DNA from: Avena insularis
Lineage: Eukaryota > Streptophyta > Magnoliopsida > Poales > Poaceae
DNA length: 64,000 bases
Assembly (NCBI GenBank): GCA_023614405.1
Contig: CM042694.1
Coordinates: forward strand, 91,743,285-91,807,284
Direction of reading: 5' to 3'
Shown here: positions 34,052 to 46,026 of the stretch, piece after piece
Layout: each line of letters starts with the position of its first letter
Numbering within the stretch: the first letter of the stretch is position 1
The notes under the pieces: generated by a model
Told to the model about the DNA's origin: nothing
The model's database searches: none
What the model saw: the letters and a program-made list of their open reading frames with translations, nothing else
Program-made: the position numbers and the translations under genes

Positions 34052-35790
34052 TGTTGGAAATATGCCCTAGAGACAAATAGTAGTAAGGACTATTATCATA
34101 TTTCATATAGTTTATGATTAAGTTTTATATCATGCTATAACTGTATTGAGTGGAAACATCAATACACGTGTGATATACAAACAACCAAGGGTTCCTAGTG
34201 AAACTCTAGTCACTAGTTCATTGGTCAACAAATGATCATGTTTCCTGATCATGTGGCATTTATGCCAGTTGGAAATGAGGTCATAAACTATATGAAATTC
34301 AAGTTTCAATGGGAACCAATACCCAACCTAAACATTGTGACCCGATCATGTCACGAACTTCAAGTTACGATGAGTAGAAATGGATCCTCGTAGACTATTC
34401 CTTAGGCTGTGAGGCTATATCAATAACTGTCTCCCGAGAGTGCTTTGATATCATCAAACACCATCTGGTAATACGATGGTTATAAAGGTGTGTTCAGGTA
34501 CTCGGAGGAAAGCGTTGAGGAGCGGTATTTGTCCGTCCATGTGACGGGAAGATACTCAAGGGCCCACTCGGAGGAGTTATATCCAATAGCTGCGCATCGT
34601 GTGATTTGATCACGGGGATATCACTTGTCGGAACGAGTCAAGTAGCATTGTTCGGTAACGAGATTGAACACGACATGGTGATGTCATTGATCAGATCTCG
34701 GGCAATGCAAGTATCGAGTGACAAAGGGAATAAGACACGACTGTCCCGGTTCAAACGACGAAAGATCTTCGTGGAACGCACAGGGGTCACATGGCCATCC
34801 AAGTCCCTCCATTGATCATTGGTGCGGGAGTGTACCGACCATGTCTGGAGTGTTCCCGAACCGTGGGGTATCACGCTTAAGGGCTTGATGATGCTTAGAG
34901 AGTGTTTATAGGATCAGTAGAATCACCGAAGAAGAGTAGGGAGAAAACCGGAAGGGTTTTAGTAAGTCCAGAGGATGTCCAGAGTGGAGTGGAAGGTGTT
35001 CCATAGCCACGGAGATTGAATAATGTGTGAATTAATGTTAAATGTTGATTTAATCATTTATTCATAATTATTTAATAAAGATAAAAATCAATTTAATGGT
35101 CAAAGGCTTAATGGGCCAATTTCCGGAGGGAGAGGGCCCATTAGGGGAAAGGAGAGAGGGAGAAGGGGCCAAGGGGGTGGCCGGCCCCCTAGTGGGCGAG
35201 CCCCCCCGTGCAGGGCCCATGGGGGTGGCCGGCGGCCGCCCCTCCCCCTTCCTCTCCTTTAGTCCCACCCCGGGACTTTGAGGGAGGGTGTACCCCCTCC
35301 TCCCCCTATATATAGTGGGGTATTTGGCCAAGATAAATACACCAATAATCAATAAAGGTCTCCCCACTTTTGGGAGGACCTCTAATTGATATTTTCTATC
35401 TTCCCCTCTCTCTCTCTCGTGACCGTGGTCCCAAGTCTGGACTGCGCGAGCGAGAGACATCTTCACCATGAGCCTTGCTGCCGCGAGATTCGGATCCGGG
35501 AGCTCTACTTACGCAACTGCTGCTGGATCGGGGAAGCAGGAGTCATCGTCAGGCACCGGACGTGTGTAACTCACCGCGAGGTGTCGCACTTGAGGCACTC
35601 AAGTCATTGGAGCCAAAGAAGCACGGGGACTTCATCACGACCTTGAGGTCGGCTTCGTCTCGTCTACATCAACCATGCTCTACCGAGCGTTGACAACGTT
35701 TTTCGGTCTTCGAGGGTAAGTTCGCGAAAAGCCCCTCCCGTTACTGTATTACTAATAGATAGGTCCTGGCAGCTTCAGGGGTTCAGGGGC
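34052..35790 (+). repeat. 5' LTR of Y, first part
   Basis: Matches 54923-56650 of the 3' LTR apart from scattered differences and a replaced segment near 34276-34312. It has a TATA box (CTATATATA, 35306-35314). Interrupted at 35790 by X; the last 41 bases are at 50318-50358. Confidence 0.93.
35306..35314 (+). promoter_or_regulatory. LTR TATA box of Y (5' LTR)
   Basis: CTATATATA; the same box lies at about 56186-56194 in the 3' LTR. An AATAAAGG follows downstream (about 35351), a possible poly(A) signal. Confidence 0.6.
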
Positions 35791-37364
35791 TAATGGCCCA
35801 AAATATATCGAGCTCGTTGGGGAACCCCAAGAGGAAGGTATGATGAGCACAGCAGCGAGTTTTCCCTCAGTACAAAACCAAGGTTATCAATCCAGTAGGA
35901 GCAAGGAAACACCCCAAAGGTGTAGCTAGCTGAACATTGGCAGGGTGCACTACCGGTGCTAGCAGCAACATGGAGACCTGCACAACACAACCACAGAACT
36001 CTGTCCCCAACTTGCGGTGAGGTTGTCAATCTCATCGGTTTTGCTAAAAACAAAGGATTAAACGTATCGAATGGAAGGAGGTAATAGTTTGCAGAAAGTA
36101 AACACAAAGCAGAAAACAGTTTATAGATTGTATGTAAAAGAAAGGACCGGGATCCATAGTTCACTAGAGGTGGCTCTCCTTAAGATAGATAACATGCTGG
36201 GTGAACAAATTACAGCAGGGCACTTGACAAACATCGAGAAAGCAATACATGCATATACTAATCATCTTGACTCCTTTGGAACTTGATTGGACATTACAAC
36301 ATTATACATAGACTGCCATCCAACTGCATCTATGACTAATAATCCACCTTTAGGTTATCATCTGAACCCCCTCCAGTATTAAGTTGCAAGCAATAGATTA
36401 TTGCTTTATGAATTGCGTGTAAAGTAAACAATATGATTGTTCTATGAACAAAGAATTGTTGTTTTCTCCCTAGTAGCAACAGCACATCTAGTACCTTAGA
36501 GATTTCTGTCACTTCCCAGTTACGGAGGCATGAACCCACTATCGAGCATAAATACTAACTCTTGGAGTTGCTAGCATCTACTTGGCCAAGATAGCTAGTA
36601 ACAACGGAAAGCATGCAAGATCACAAATAACAAAGACATGATAGAATCAATAATCAATCTCTGAAATAGCATCTCAATATCCATCGGATCCCCACAAACA
36701 CAACATGTAGAATTACAAATAGATGATCTTGATCATGAACGGAGCTCACAAGATCTAGACATGAAAGCACAAAGGAGGAGAACCAGCCATCTAGCTACTA
36801 CATGGATCCGTAGTCCAAGGATGAACTACTCACGCATCACACCGGAGGCTTGCATGGTGATGAAGAAGGCCTCGAGGGTGAATTCCCCTCTCCGGCAGGA
36901 TGCCGAGAAGAGCTTCAGATCCCTCCCGATCTAGGGATGGAGATGACGGTGGCTACAGACTCTTTCGTGGATTTTTGATCGGGTACTTAGGGTTTCGGTC
37001 CCGAGGGCAATATATAGGCGGAAGGAGAGGCCGAGGGGGTGCTGGGGTCGGCGGACCACCTGGCCGGGCCAGCTGGCCAGCGGCTGGTGGTGTGGCCGCT
37101 CCCAGCCTTCTCCGCCTCGTGATTCGGCATTTGATGACTTCGGAAAAATAGGCACTTTGGCTTTGTCCGTCAATTCGGGAATATTCATTTTCGACTTTCT
37201 GGAACAAAAACAACAGAAAACAGGCGGTGGCCTTTGTGGCTCTTGTTAATATGTTAGTCCAAGAAATCATATGAAAAGTACTCCAAAGTGTGGACAAAAC
37301 ACAAGAAAGTGGATAAAACCAAGCCTGTAACATCAAAAATTATAGATACATTTGCAATGTATCA
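35791..37364 (-). repeat. 3' LTR of X
   Basis: Aligns along its length with 48726-50312. The outer end is TAATGGCC on the plus strand, a change from the TGATGGCC seen in the other copy. It ends AATGTATCA before the polypurine tract. Confidence 0.93.
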
Positions 37365-37378
37365 ACATCCCCAAGCTT
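37365..37378 (-). other. Polypurine tract of X
   Basis: The minus strand reads AAGCTTGGGGATGT directly before the 3' LTR. The same motif, AAGCTTGGGGAAGT, marks the V remnant at 57896-57909. Confidence 0.75.
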
Positions 37379-39479
37379 AACTCCTGCTCGTCCTCGAGTA
37401 GGTAAGTGATAAAAAGAAAGAATAATTTTTGAGGTGACATGCACCATCAAAGACTTGATCAAAGTATTTGTAAAACATTCAAAGCTGGGATCATAGTACT
37501 TCAATCATAACATGAAAGACAAAGTTCTAGCAATAAGACAAAGAAACTATGATGCAACATGAAAAGGCACAAACAAAAGATGCATGAATAACAATGCTTT
37601 GCAAGACGTTTGTTTGTTTCACATAAAGAAAACATAGCATAATAGTATTCAGCTTGTCCCTCGTAGAGTAGCAAATATAAATGCATAGGACACCTTCAAA
37701 GTTCATAAGAGTGACTAGATACAAATAGTTTAAAACAAGCAATATCAAGTTAGGCATCAATCAACTAGTCTTGGGACAATGCACATAGAACTAAGAATGG
37801 CCACTATGCTCTCAAAGTAGGTGCATAAAGGTAGAAGGTGGAGATTCAATATAATGGTGGAAGAAAGGCCTTCATAGAAGGAAGTAGGGATTCAAGTCTC
37901 ATAAAGAGCTTCCAAAAATTATGGTACTTATAGCTTTCATCTCTCATTGCCCCTATCATAAGCATCTTGAAGGTGATTAAGGTTAAAGTGACACAACTAA
38001 GAGGATATGCTTGACAAGTTATAAACCGAAATCTCATGCCCCTTACTTACGAAGACCGAACCTCATGCTACTCAACTTTAGTCACGAGTAAGCTCTTGTC
38101 ATTGTAAGTACATGTGTATCATAAAGAACCGCCAACGGGGTACCCCTTGCACATGATACAGGAGATATCCCATAATCAAAATGACAAGGCAAGCAAACAA
38201 TGAGCATCTCAGCGATCTTTTTATTTGCTATTTGCATAGGTTTTTATTGAGGATGCTTCATAGAGTGCTCATTATGGTGATGCTGCAAGTTTCCACCATG
38301 ATTAGGCATGGCTTAGGCTAGCGGCCCAGGCGTTTCTCTAACACACATACAAACTCCATGATCTTACAAGTTCCACTTTTATTTCACCGCCGGATCCATA
38401 AGCAAAAGAACATGATATCAACGGGGTACAAAGTACAAGTGCAATGTTGAAAGCGTTCCCCATGATACATGGTTCTGCTAATTTCAACTTATAAAGCGCA
38501 AGCATATATGCAGCAAAGAAGGACCCAATGGTTCAAGTTTATTAGATGCAAAAAAGTAAAGTGTGCCATCAAGTTCATGAGAGCTTTAATCACAAGTTTT
38601 CTCATAACAAGTTTAATTCGGAAGGTAAACAAAAGCATGCATATACTTGGAATAGAATAAGCTAATAGGTAGGTATGGGGGACTCTTTGGAATAACTTGG
38701 TTTAGGGAGTTGGATGCATGAGTGGAACTCATACTTGGTTGGAGGCTAGCAAAAGACTGGGAGCGACAAACTAAGAGAGCAACAATGGCCATAATCATGC
38801 AGAGCCACAAAACATCATTGATCACAGAATAAAGTGATACTACAAGTTGAAAACTAAAGGATCATAAAGGCTTATGGTGACTTGAGATAGTCATAACATG
38901 GTGTGAGCATGCGCCAAGTCAAACCAAATAAAGCATCAAAGGAGAATACCACTATACTATCCTTTAATATGCTAAAACAACGCATGATTCATCCAAGGCA
39001 CATTAAGCAATCTCAATTGTTTATAACAAGTCATGCTACAACAAAGAATACTAAGCATAAAGCCAAAACAATATCAAGCATGGCATGACAAAGCATAGGC
39101 CACAGTAAAAAACAAGCTCTTTTTACCACATAAGTACGAACTTTCCTACTCTTCTCCAAACCAAACCAAACTATTTGAAAACCAATGTATGAAAGAGGGG
39201 GTCTAACCAATTTATTTAGAAAACTAAGAAAACCAAGCAAACGAAAAAACAAAACGAAAATGAAAAAGAAGAAGCTCCAAGAACAACACAATTGTGCATG
39301 AAACAATAAAAATGAAGCGTTTGGAACAAACCTAGGATTTTTATTGATGAAGAGGGCGGTGCCTTGGGCATCCCCAAGCTTTGACGCTTGTACTTCTTGG
39401 ATATTTCTTGGGGTGACACGTGTGGCATCCCCAAGCTTGAGCTTTAGTCTATCCTTCATCTCATTACTCATTCCTTCCT
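37379..39479 (-). other. X internal 3' region, noncoding
   Basis: AT-rich 2.1 kb without a significant ORF. Near 39350-39450 the minus strand carries AAGCTTGGGGATGCC repeats, typical of grass gypsy 3' regions. The Tat-type LTR begins at about 39480. Confidence 0.6.
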
Positions 39480-40194
39480 ATCGTCGGATTGATGACAAGT
39501 ACGCCATGAGGGGGTCCTCGAGGCGTGCGGAAGAGAGGGGTGTGAGACATACGGTATTCCAGGACGGTGAGCACACAAGTTTACCCAGGTTCGAATCCGC
39601 CGGCTTTGTACGGATCCTACTCCTGCTAGCAATCCAGTAATACGGCAGAGCCGGAATATGGGTTACAAGGGTTTCGCTTGTGCGAGTTGAGGGTCTAAAG
39701 TATTGGTGTGCCCTAAAGGCTCTCCCTAGGACGTCTTATATAGTTATCTGGCCTAGGGTTTACAGGAGAGATCTATCCGGCTACGTCTAAGAGTCGGTTA
39801 CAGAGTACATCTTGAACTACAAGTAACATCATGGGCCTAAGTCGGTAAGTCTTCTGGGCCTTCCCGTAGCCGGATTGAACTCTGTCTTTCTCCCGATGGT
39901 AGCCGTGAAGCAAAGCTCTAACCCGAAGTGGGCCACCAGTCAGCGAGGAACCGTGAGGATACCGGAAAGTATATCCCCAACAAGAAATTTCGGAGGCCTC
40001 CAAGATCCAAAGTCGGATTTATCATCGCCTAGTTTGATCTTCGGCTTGTAGAATCTTGAAGGGTTCCTGAAACTTCACAACAAAAAATATGATCCAGGTC
40101 TTAAAAATAAGTCGGACCTATCAGTAGGTTGCTCGGATTTTCCAGCTCGATTTTGAACTAAGCCGGAATTTGGTCTCTAACGCCACCTGACACA
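39480..40194 (-). repeat. 3' LTR of the Tat-type element (outer edge approximate)
   Basis: The inner end is ACCTGACACA on the plus strand (minus TGTGTCAGGT). The outer edge near 39480 is inferred by similarity to the LTR at 12036 (CATGAGGGGGTCCTCG near 39504). TG...CA is imperfect at the outer end. Confidence 0.65.
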
Positions 40195-40392
40195 AGCATG
40201 GTCAAGTCACGTCATTTGGCAGGTTCGTCCCACAAGACGACTGGTGGGTCCATCATGCGGAACCGAGGCGCCGTTTCAATGCGTGCGTGGAGATCGAGGC
40301 GACGCAATCATCGTGCGGGTCCTTCCCAGTTCTTTCCACGACGCGTGGCGGTTACACTGTAGCGTTTGTACGAGTCTTGGCGCAGGTAGGTG

Positions 40393-40399
40393 GATATAA
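40393..40399 (+). promoter_or_regulatory. Possible TATA box of the antisense gene
   Basis: GATATAA lies about 150 bases before the antisense ATG and outside the LTR, followed by a CT-rich stretch. It suggests the gene had its own promoter; weak evidence. Confidence 0.3.
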
Positions 40400-40544
40400 G
40401 GGGTTCGGATTTCTTCGTCTCCTTTCCACCAGTCCTTTGATGTTTCCTTTCCTCCCAATCATCCTGCACGCACAGAGCCTCCTCGTCCTCCCCCCACAGA
40501 GCTCCTAGCACCGCCCCTTTAAGGTCACCCTCTCACTGGACAAA

Positions 40545-43500
40545 ATGGCTTCATCATCTTCTTCCTCCGGTTTGGCGGCAGTGGCGAAGGTGGAAGCAGC
40601 AGCAGAGAAAGAAAGCTACCGGGGAATCTGGATCCCCTGCGCCCTTGACGAAGCAGGCCTCAAGAACATGGAGAAGGAGGGGCTTCTCGCCGCCGGCGAC
40701 TGGCGGAGCGGCTCCGATGAAACCGTCCCCAACCCGTGCAACGACGAGCGGGTCCACTTCAGCACCCATCTTGATCGACGTCTGTCTTTTCCTCCCTCGG
40801 AGTTCTTCTCCGAGGTGATAGATCATTACGGAGTTCAACTCCACAATCTTCGTACCAACTCACTTCTAGAAATAAGTGCGTATGCTGCGCTTTGTGAGGG
40901 CTTTCTCGGCATTAGGCCGAGTTTGCTTCTCTTCCGGTTTTATTTCCATGTCCGGAGGAATTCCATCACTGCCGGTGTTCCTTGCATCACCGGCACTATT
41001 AGCTTTTCTCTTAGACGTGACTGGGCATATCCCAAAATTTCTGCCAGTGACTCGGTCAAACAATGGCCAGCCACTTTTTCCTACCATAGGGATATTCCAG
41101 CTCCCGGCAAAGCTACTGCTTTGCCGGCTTTTGTCGACGGAGCCGCCACGGCCCAGCCTTCCTGGGACGAGGCTGCTCCGGCTCTCACTGATGATCTGAT
41201 CCTTGCTAAGAGGCGGATCGAATATCTGATTAAGCACAATGGTCTAAAGGGATCCGACTTGGTCCAGTGCTGGGTCTCACGTCGGATCCAGCCACTTCAG
41301 TACCACGGGGATAGACTGATGCACTCCATCACGTCCTCTCCAACCGACTCCCTCCGCATCATCTCCAAAGCCTACACCACTCAAGGCTACATAAGCCAAA
41401 TCAAGTGGCTGATTCGGGAGCGGATCGAAAGGAGGATTCCGGAGGTTTCTCTGGACATGCACACGGCGGAAAACCTCGTGGTGCCAGTAAGCTCCCATCG
41501 TCACACCTTTTATGTGTTTCAATCTTCGAGTTATACTACAATACTGATATGGTTTCTTGTTTTCAGCTTGCTGACATCCCCGAGTCGGAACTTGCTCCGC
41601 TCGAAGGATACCCTCCAGAGTTCTCTTAGGAGGTGGAAGTAGTTCCACTGCTGGATCTTGCGCTCAAGAAGCGCAAAGCTCCGACAGTAGCGGTTGGCAC
41701 AAAGGAGGTGCCTGTCGTGAAGAGGTATCCTTTCAGTCACAACTTTTCCGTCTTTGTACTTTACTCAAATTTCTTTCCGAGATGTAACGTTTCCGACTTT
41801 GTTACCTTCTCAGAGAAAAATCGATCATCAAGGGCAAGGGGAAAGGGATTTCTTCGAAGCCCTTACGCCAGACGAAGCTTACCATAGCTTCTCCTGCCGT
41901 GGCTCCTCCGACTCCGGCCCCTCAACCTTCTGCAACTCCGGTTATCTTGTCGGATGCTGCAGAAGATCCGTCTCCTCAAACGGAGCCTGTGATCCTTGGG
42001 TCGCAAACTGACGTCACCGTGGGTGCGTCAGCTCAAGATAAGGGTGAACCCTCTTCGGGTAATGATCCCTCGGTTGAAGTCTTCGCCTAAAACCTCCTCA
42101 GCAATCCGGGTCTTGCCAAGTTTGGCCTGACCCGGAAATCTGTAGAGGAGATCCAGCGGCTAGCCAGGCAAGTCCTGGATAAAAGCCATTTATCCCCCGA
42201 GGAGGAAGCACAAGAAGCAGAGGACGTCAAATTCTCTGACATTCTCACTCAAGTCCGCCTTCACGACGAGAGGATTAGGACTGGCGAGCTTCCAACAGCC
42301 CCAGTGATCCCTCTTACTCTTGCCGAGAAGGTGGCCGCTGAAGTGAACGCGGGTTTAGATAAACTCACCCGCGAGCAATATGTAAGTCGGAATTCCAACT
42401 CTTGTTTTTTCCATTATGTTATATCATATCCTCTAGCCTCCAAGCATGAAGTAGGATATAGAATCCGAGTTTATGCTTCATTAGGATGCCAAAGAACAAA
42501 CTAGTGTAGCCCCCAAGGCTCGTGCTGATATTTAGCAAAAATATTAGCCCGAGTCTTAAGTAGCTTTCCGACTTTGGGTATTCTGACTTACAGAAAGTAT
42601 GTTCCTATAACCAGGAATTACTGACCAATGTCTGTGATAAGCGGAGAGAGATCAAAGCTCTCCGTCTTAAAAATGCTGAGCTCAAAGTAGCCAAGGATGA
42701 AGCCGAAGGTAAACATTCCGAGATTCAAACCTTGTCTTTGCTTTTTTCAATGTCGAATTTTTCTGAACTATTGTTCTTTTTTGTCTTACAACGCTGGTGA
42801 AACCATCCATCACTATGATTGAAGAGGCCGAGAACCTCAAGACCCTGGTGGTGGAGAACAAGGGACTTCGCCAAGATCTGGATAAGCTCAAGGTAGATCA
42901 TGAAAAGAGCATAGCTCAAGTCCTTGAATCCTTCTCCATGGCCACTGATGAGCGTGATCGCAAGATTGGTGCTCAGGATAAAATAATCTCGGACCTCAAG
43001 AATGAGCTTGGCAGAGAGAAGGACATATCCCAGGCGCTCCGGGCTGAACTGCAGAGTCTCCGGGAGGAGAAGACCAATATTGACGACGTCATTTTTGGTA
43101 CGTTCCACCTCTCTGACTTATATTTTTCTTCGACTTCTATCAATGTCGGTTTTTTCTTAACTTGTTTTGTGTATAGGTCCTCTGAAGTTGACGGACTCTT
43201 CCTCGTCCGAGCCCCGCACTCACCGGCTTACCCAAGTCGGTGATATTCTTCATGACTACCGCCAGTCCCTTGAGGACATTGGCGAGTCTCTCAGGATTCC
43301 GGACATGCCAAGCATGTCGGATTTTGAGGTGCAGGACAGGGCAAAGGAGATGCCGCAGCTTGTTCGGGACTGGAACATGTCCTACGCATGGACTGCTGCG
43401 CAGAACGCTCTCACCATGGTCATGAGCCACCATGGAAACATGGAGATATGGCAAGTGACCAGAGGGTACTGCAAGGTAGACGAAGACGGCCAGGAGCAGG

Positions 43501-43730
43501 ACCTTCAAGACATTATGCACTCCTGCGCCGGATACAGGTGCCACGTAGCTGATCTAACCAGCTACGAGATCCCCTTCTTCACCCGTGTAGATACTCCGCC
43601 TCCTCCTGTAGAAGAAACCGAAGAACTTTCTGACGATGAACGCACCACCTCGGATGTGGACATCTCGGAACGATATCAAGGCGGAGTGACCAGCGAGCTG
43701 GCAGATCCTTCATCTCCTCCTGCATCATAG
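40545..43730 (+). pseudogene. Six-exon antisense gene of the Tat element (Transposase_28 / 'putative gypsy-type transposon' domain)
   Basis: Exons 40545-41486, 41567-41724, 41814-42381, 42594-42708, 42792-43097 and 43177-43730 add to 2643 nt (881 codons with stop), all phases agreeing. Donors are GTAAGC, GTATCC, GTAAGT, GTAAAC and GTACGT. Exon 1 (314 codons) carries the grass 'putative gypsy-type transposon' domain, with HYGVQLHNL at residues 94-102 and CEGFLGIRP at 117-125. Exon 3 is Pro/Ser-rich; exons 4-5 are Lys/Glu/Leu-rich and look coiled-coil; exon 6 ends in an acidic tail. Broken by TAG at 41627, TAA at 42088 and an acceptor reading AA instead of AG at 42790-42791. It converges on pol (stop codons 580 bases apart). 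Molecular function unknown. Confidence 0.75.
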
Positions 43731-44313
43731 ACCAGAAATTCATGTATTATTCCCGAAAAAACCTGATTTGATTGTAAATATTAAGTACTATTTATCTTGC
43801 TAGTGCTAAGCTTTTGATCTATTCAGCACTTTTGACTTTTGAAATTTTTGCGTGCCTGAAATGTTTACACAAGCACTTATAGTTTTTTCGTCTCCACTTA
43901 TTGTTTATCTGGTTTTCCGCCTCATCCCTTTCGTGAGCCGGCTAAACCTTCCGCCGGAAACTTTGCCGAGCAACTGAGCTCAATTGCTAAACCAATTTAA
44001 ACTTGGAAACAAAGCCGGCTTCCAGTACCAACAATTCACTACTCGGAAAATGCCCGCATCCAGCAATTAGACAAATAACCAAAGTAAAGACTAGAAATTT
44101 TAGAGTTATACCCGAAGGTAGCAGTTTTAGAATCGGAAATCTAGACCAGAACGAACATGAGCATAAAGTACTTTCAAGCATTCTGGGATTTTCGACTATG
44201 ACATGATCATTCGGAAATAAGATGGTTTAAGAACTTCTCAGAAAAAACTTGAGGCAACCAAAACTTTTATTTCTCAGAACATGTACATATATATGATTAC
44301 AAAGAAGGCTAAA

Positions 44314-46008
44314 CTAAGAATAAAAGGGACATAGCTGAGCAATATTCCATGGTCTGTCTAACTCATCCGGATTTGTACTGCCTCCAGCTCTCTTTCTCTT
44401 CTTAGTAGCAGGTATTTCTTTGACTGGCCTCATGTCAGTTAAGTAGTACGATCCATTGTGCAATACTCGACTAACTAAAAAGGGCCCTTCCCATACTGGG
44501 GAAAGTTTGTGCTTTCTTTGTTGCACAAGCCGGAGAACCAAATCACCTTTATTGAAAGATCTATTTCGGACTCTCTGGCTATGATACTTGCGTAACTTCT
44601 GCTGATAGGCTGTAGATCTCATTTCAGCAACGATGTGAACTTCTTCGACTAAGTCGAGATCATTTTGTCGAGAAATCTCGGCATCCTCTTCGATATACGT
44701 GGCCACTCTAGGAGAAGTATGAATTAAATCACTAGGAAGAACTGCTTCTGCGCCATAGACCAAGAAGAAAGGTGTGTATCCTGTTGACCTGTTCGGAGTT
44801 GTTCGTAAACTCCAAATTACAGAGGGTAGTTCCTCTGCCCAAGCCCCCGCAGCACGTCGTAGTGGTGCTTCGAGTCTTGGTTTCAGGCCTTGTAGAATTA
44901 AACCATTTGCTCTTTCGACTTGTCCGTTAGCCTGTGGATGTGCGACTGACGCAATGTCAAGCCGGATATTTTGCTCATCGCATAATTCGGCCAGTTCTCC
45001 CATAGAAAAGTTACTCCCGTTGTCCGTGATAATGCTATGCGGATAACCATACCGGATTACAACATCCTCGACAAATCTCTTGGTTGTTGCTCCATCACAA
45101 CTAGTGACAGGTTTAGCCTCGATCCACTTGGTGAATTTATCCACCATCACTAAGAGGTGAGTAAATCCACTTGGAGCTCGTTTAAAAGGTCCTACCATAT
45201 CAAGCCCCTGCATTAAAAAAGGCCATGTTATAGGTATTGTTCGCAACTGATCAGCCGGAACATGAGCTTGCTTGGCGTACTTTTTGTAGCCTTTGCATGT
45301 CTTGACTAATCGTTCGGCATCTACCTGAGCTGTAAGACAGAAAAATCCATGTCGAAAAGCTTTTGCCACTAAAGATTTGGCTGCAGCGTGGTGACCACAC
45401 TCGCCTTCGAGGATTTCCCTTAAGATTTCCACTCCTTCCGGAGATACACGGCGCTGAAAAACCCCAGAAACACTCCATTTATGGAGCTCACCCTTAACAA
45501 TAGTATAGGATTTTGCTCGTTGGATAATCTGCCGGCTCAGCACCTCGTCTTTGGGTAATTTGCCATCTACCAAATAATCGAGGTAGGGTTGAGTCCAGCT
45601 GGGAATTACAGCCAGAACTGCTATCAAAGGTGAGTCGGATTTGGTCGGATATTCCTCATCTACTCCCTTTATCAAGGGAACTTTGAGGTGCTCTAAAAAT
45701 GCGCCATCTGGGACCTCTTTCCGCGCAGAGCCTATTCGAGATAGTGCATCTGCTTCCTCATTTTCTGCTTGAGGGATGTGTTGAACTTCAAACCCTTCGA
45801 ACGATTTAGATAGATCGTCCACGACAGCTTTATATGCTGCCATGTGCTTATTTTCATTACAAATATCCGAGACTTGCTCAGCAACAAGATCCGAATCTCC
45901 GTAACACATCAAACGTCGGATGCCAATATCCTTGGCAATCCGGATTCCATGCAGCAGTGCTTCATACTCGGCAATATTGTTTGTCGCTGTGAAATGGATC
46001 TGCAACAC
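44314..46008 (-). pseudogene. pol: Tat-type pol: archaeal-type RNase H and integrase
   Basis: Open minus frame of 564 codons. Residues 1-110 hold a second RNase H (NNIAEYEALLHGIRIAKDIG, YGDSDLVAEQVS), the extra domain known for Tat lineages. The integrase keeps GLDMVGPF, IITDNGSNF and NGQVERANG (the D, D, E catalytic residues). The zinc region reads HH...CKGYKKYAK, where the second Cys pair has Tyr in place of one Cys. It ends at 44314 with PWNIAQLCPFYS. It is fused in frame to the RT block except for one stop at about 46026. Confidence 0.88.
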
Positions 46009-46026
46009 GTATAAAAGTTTATCTCC

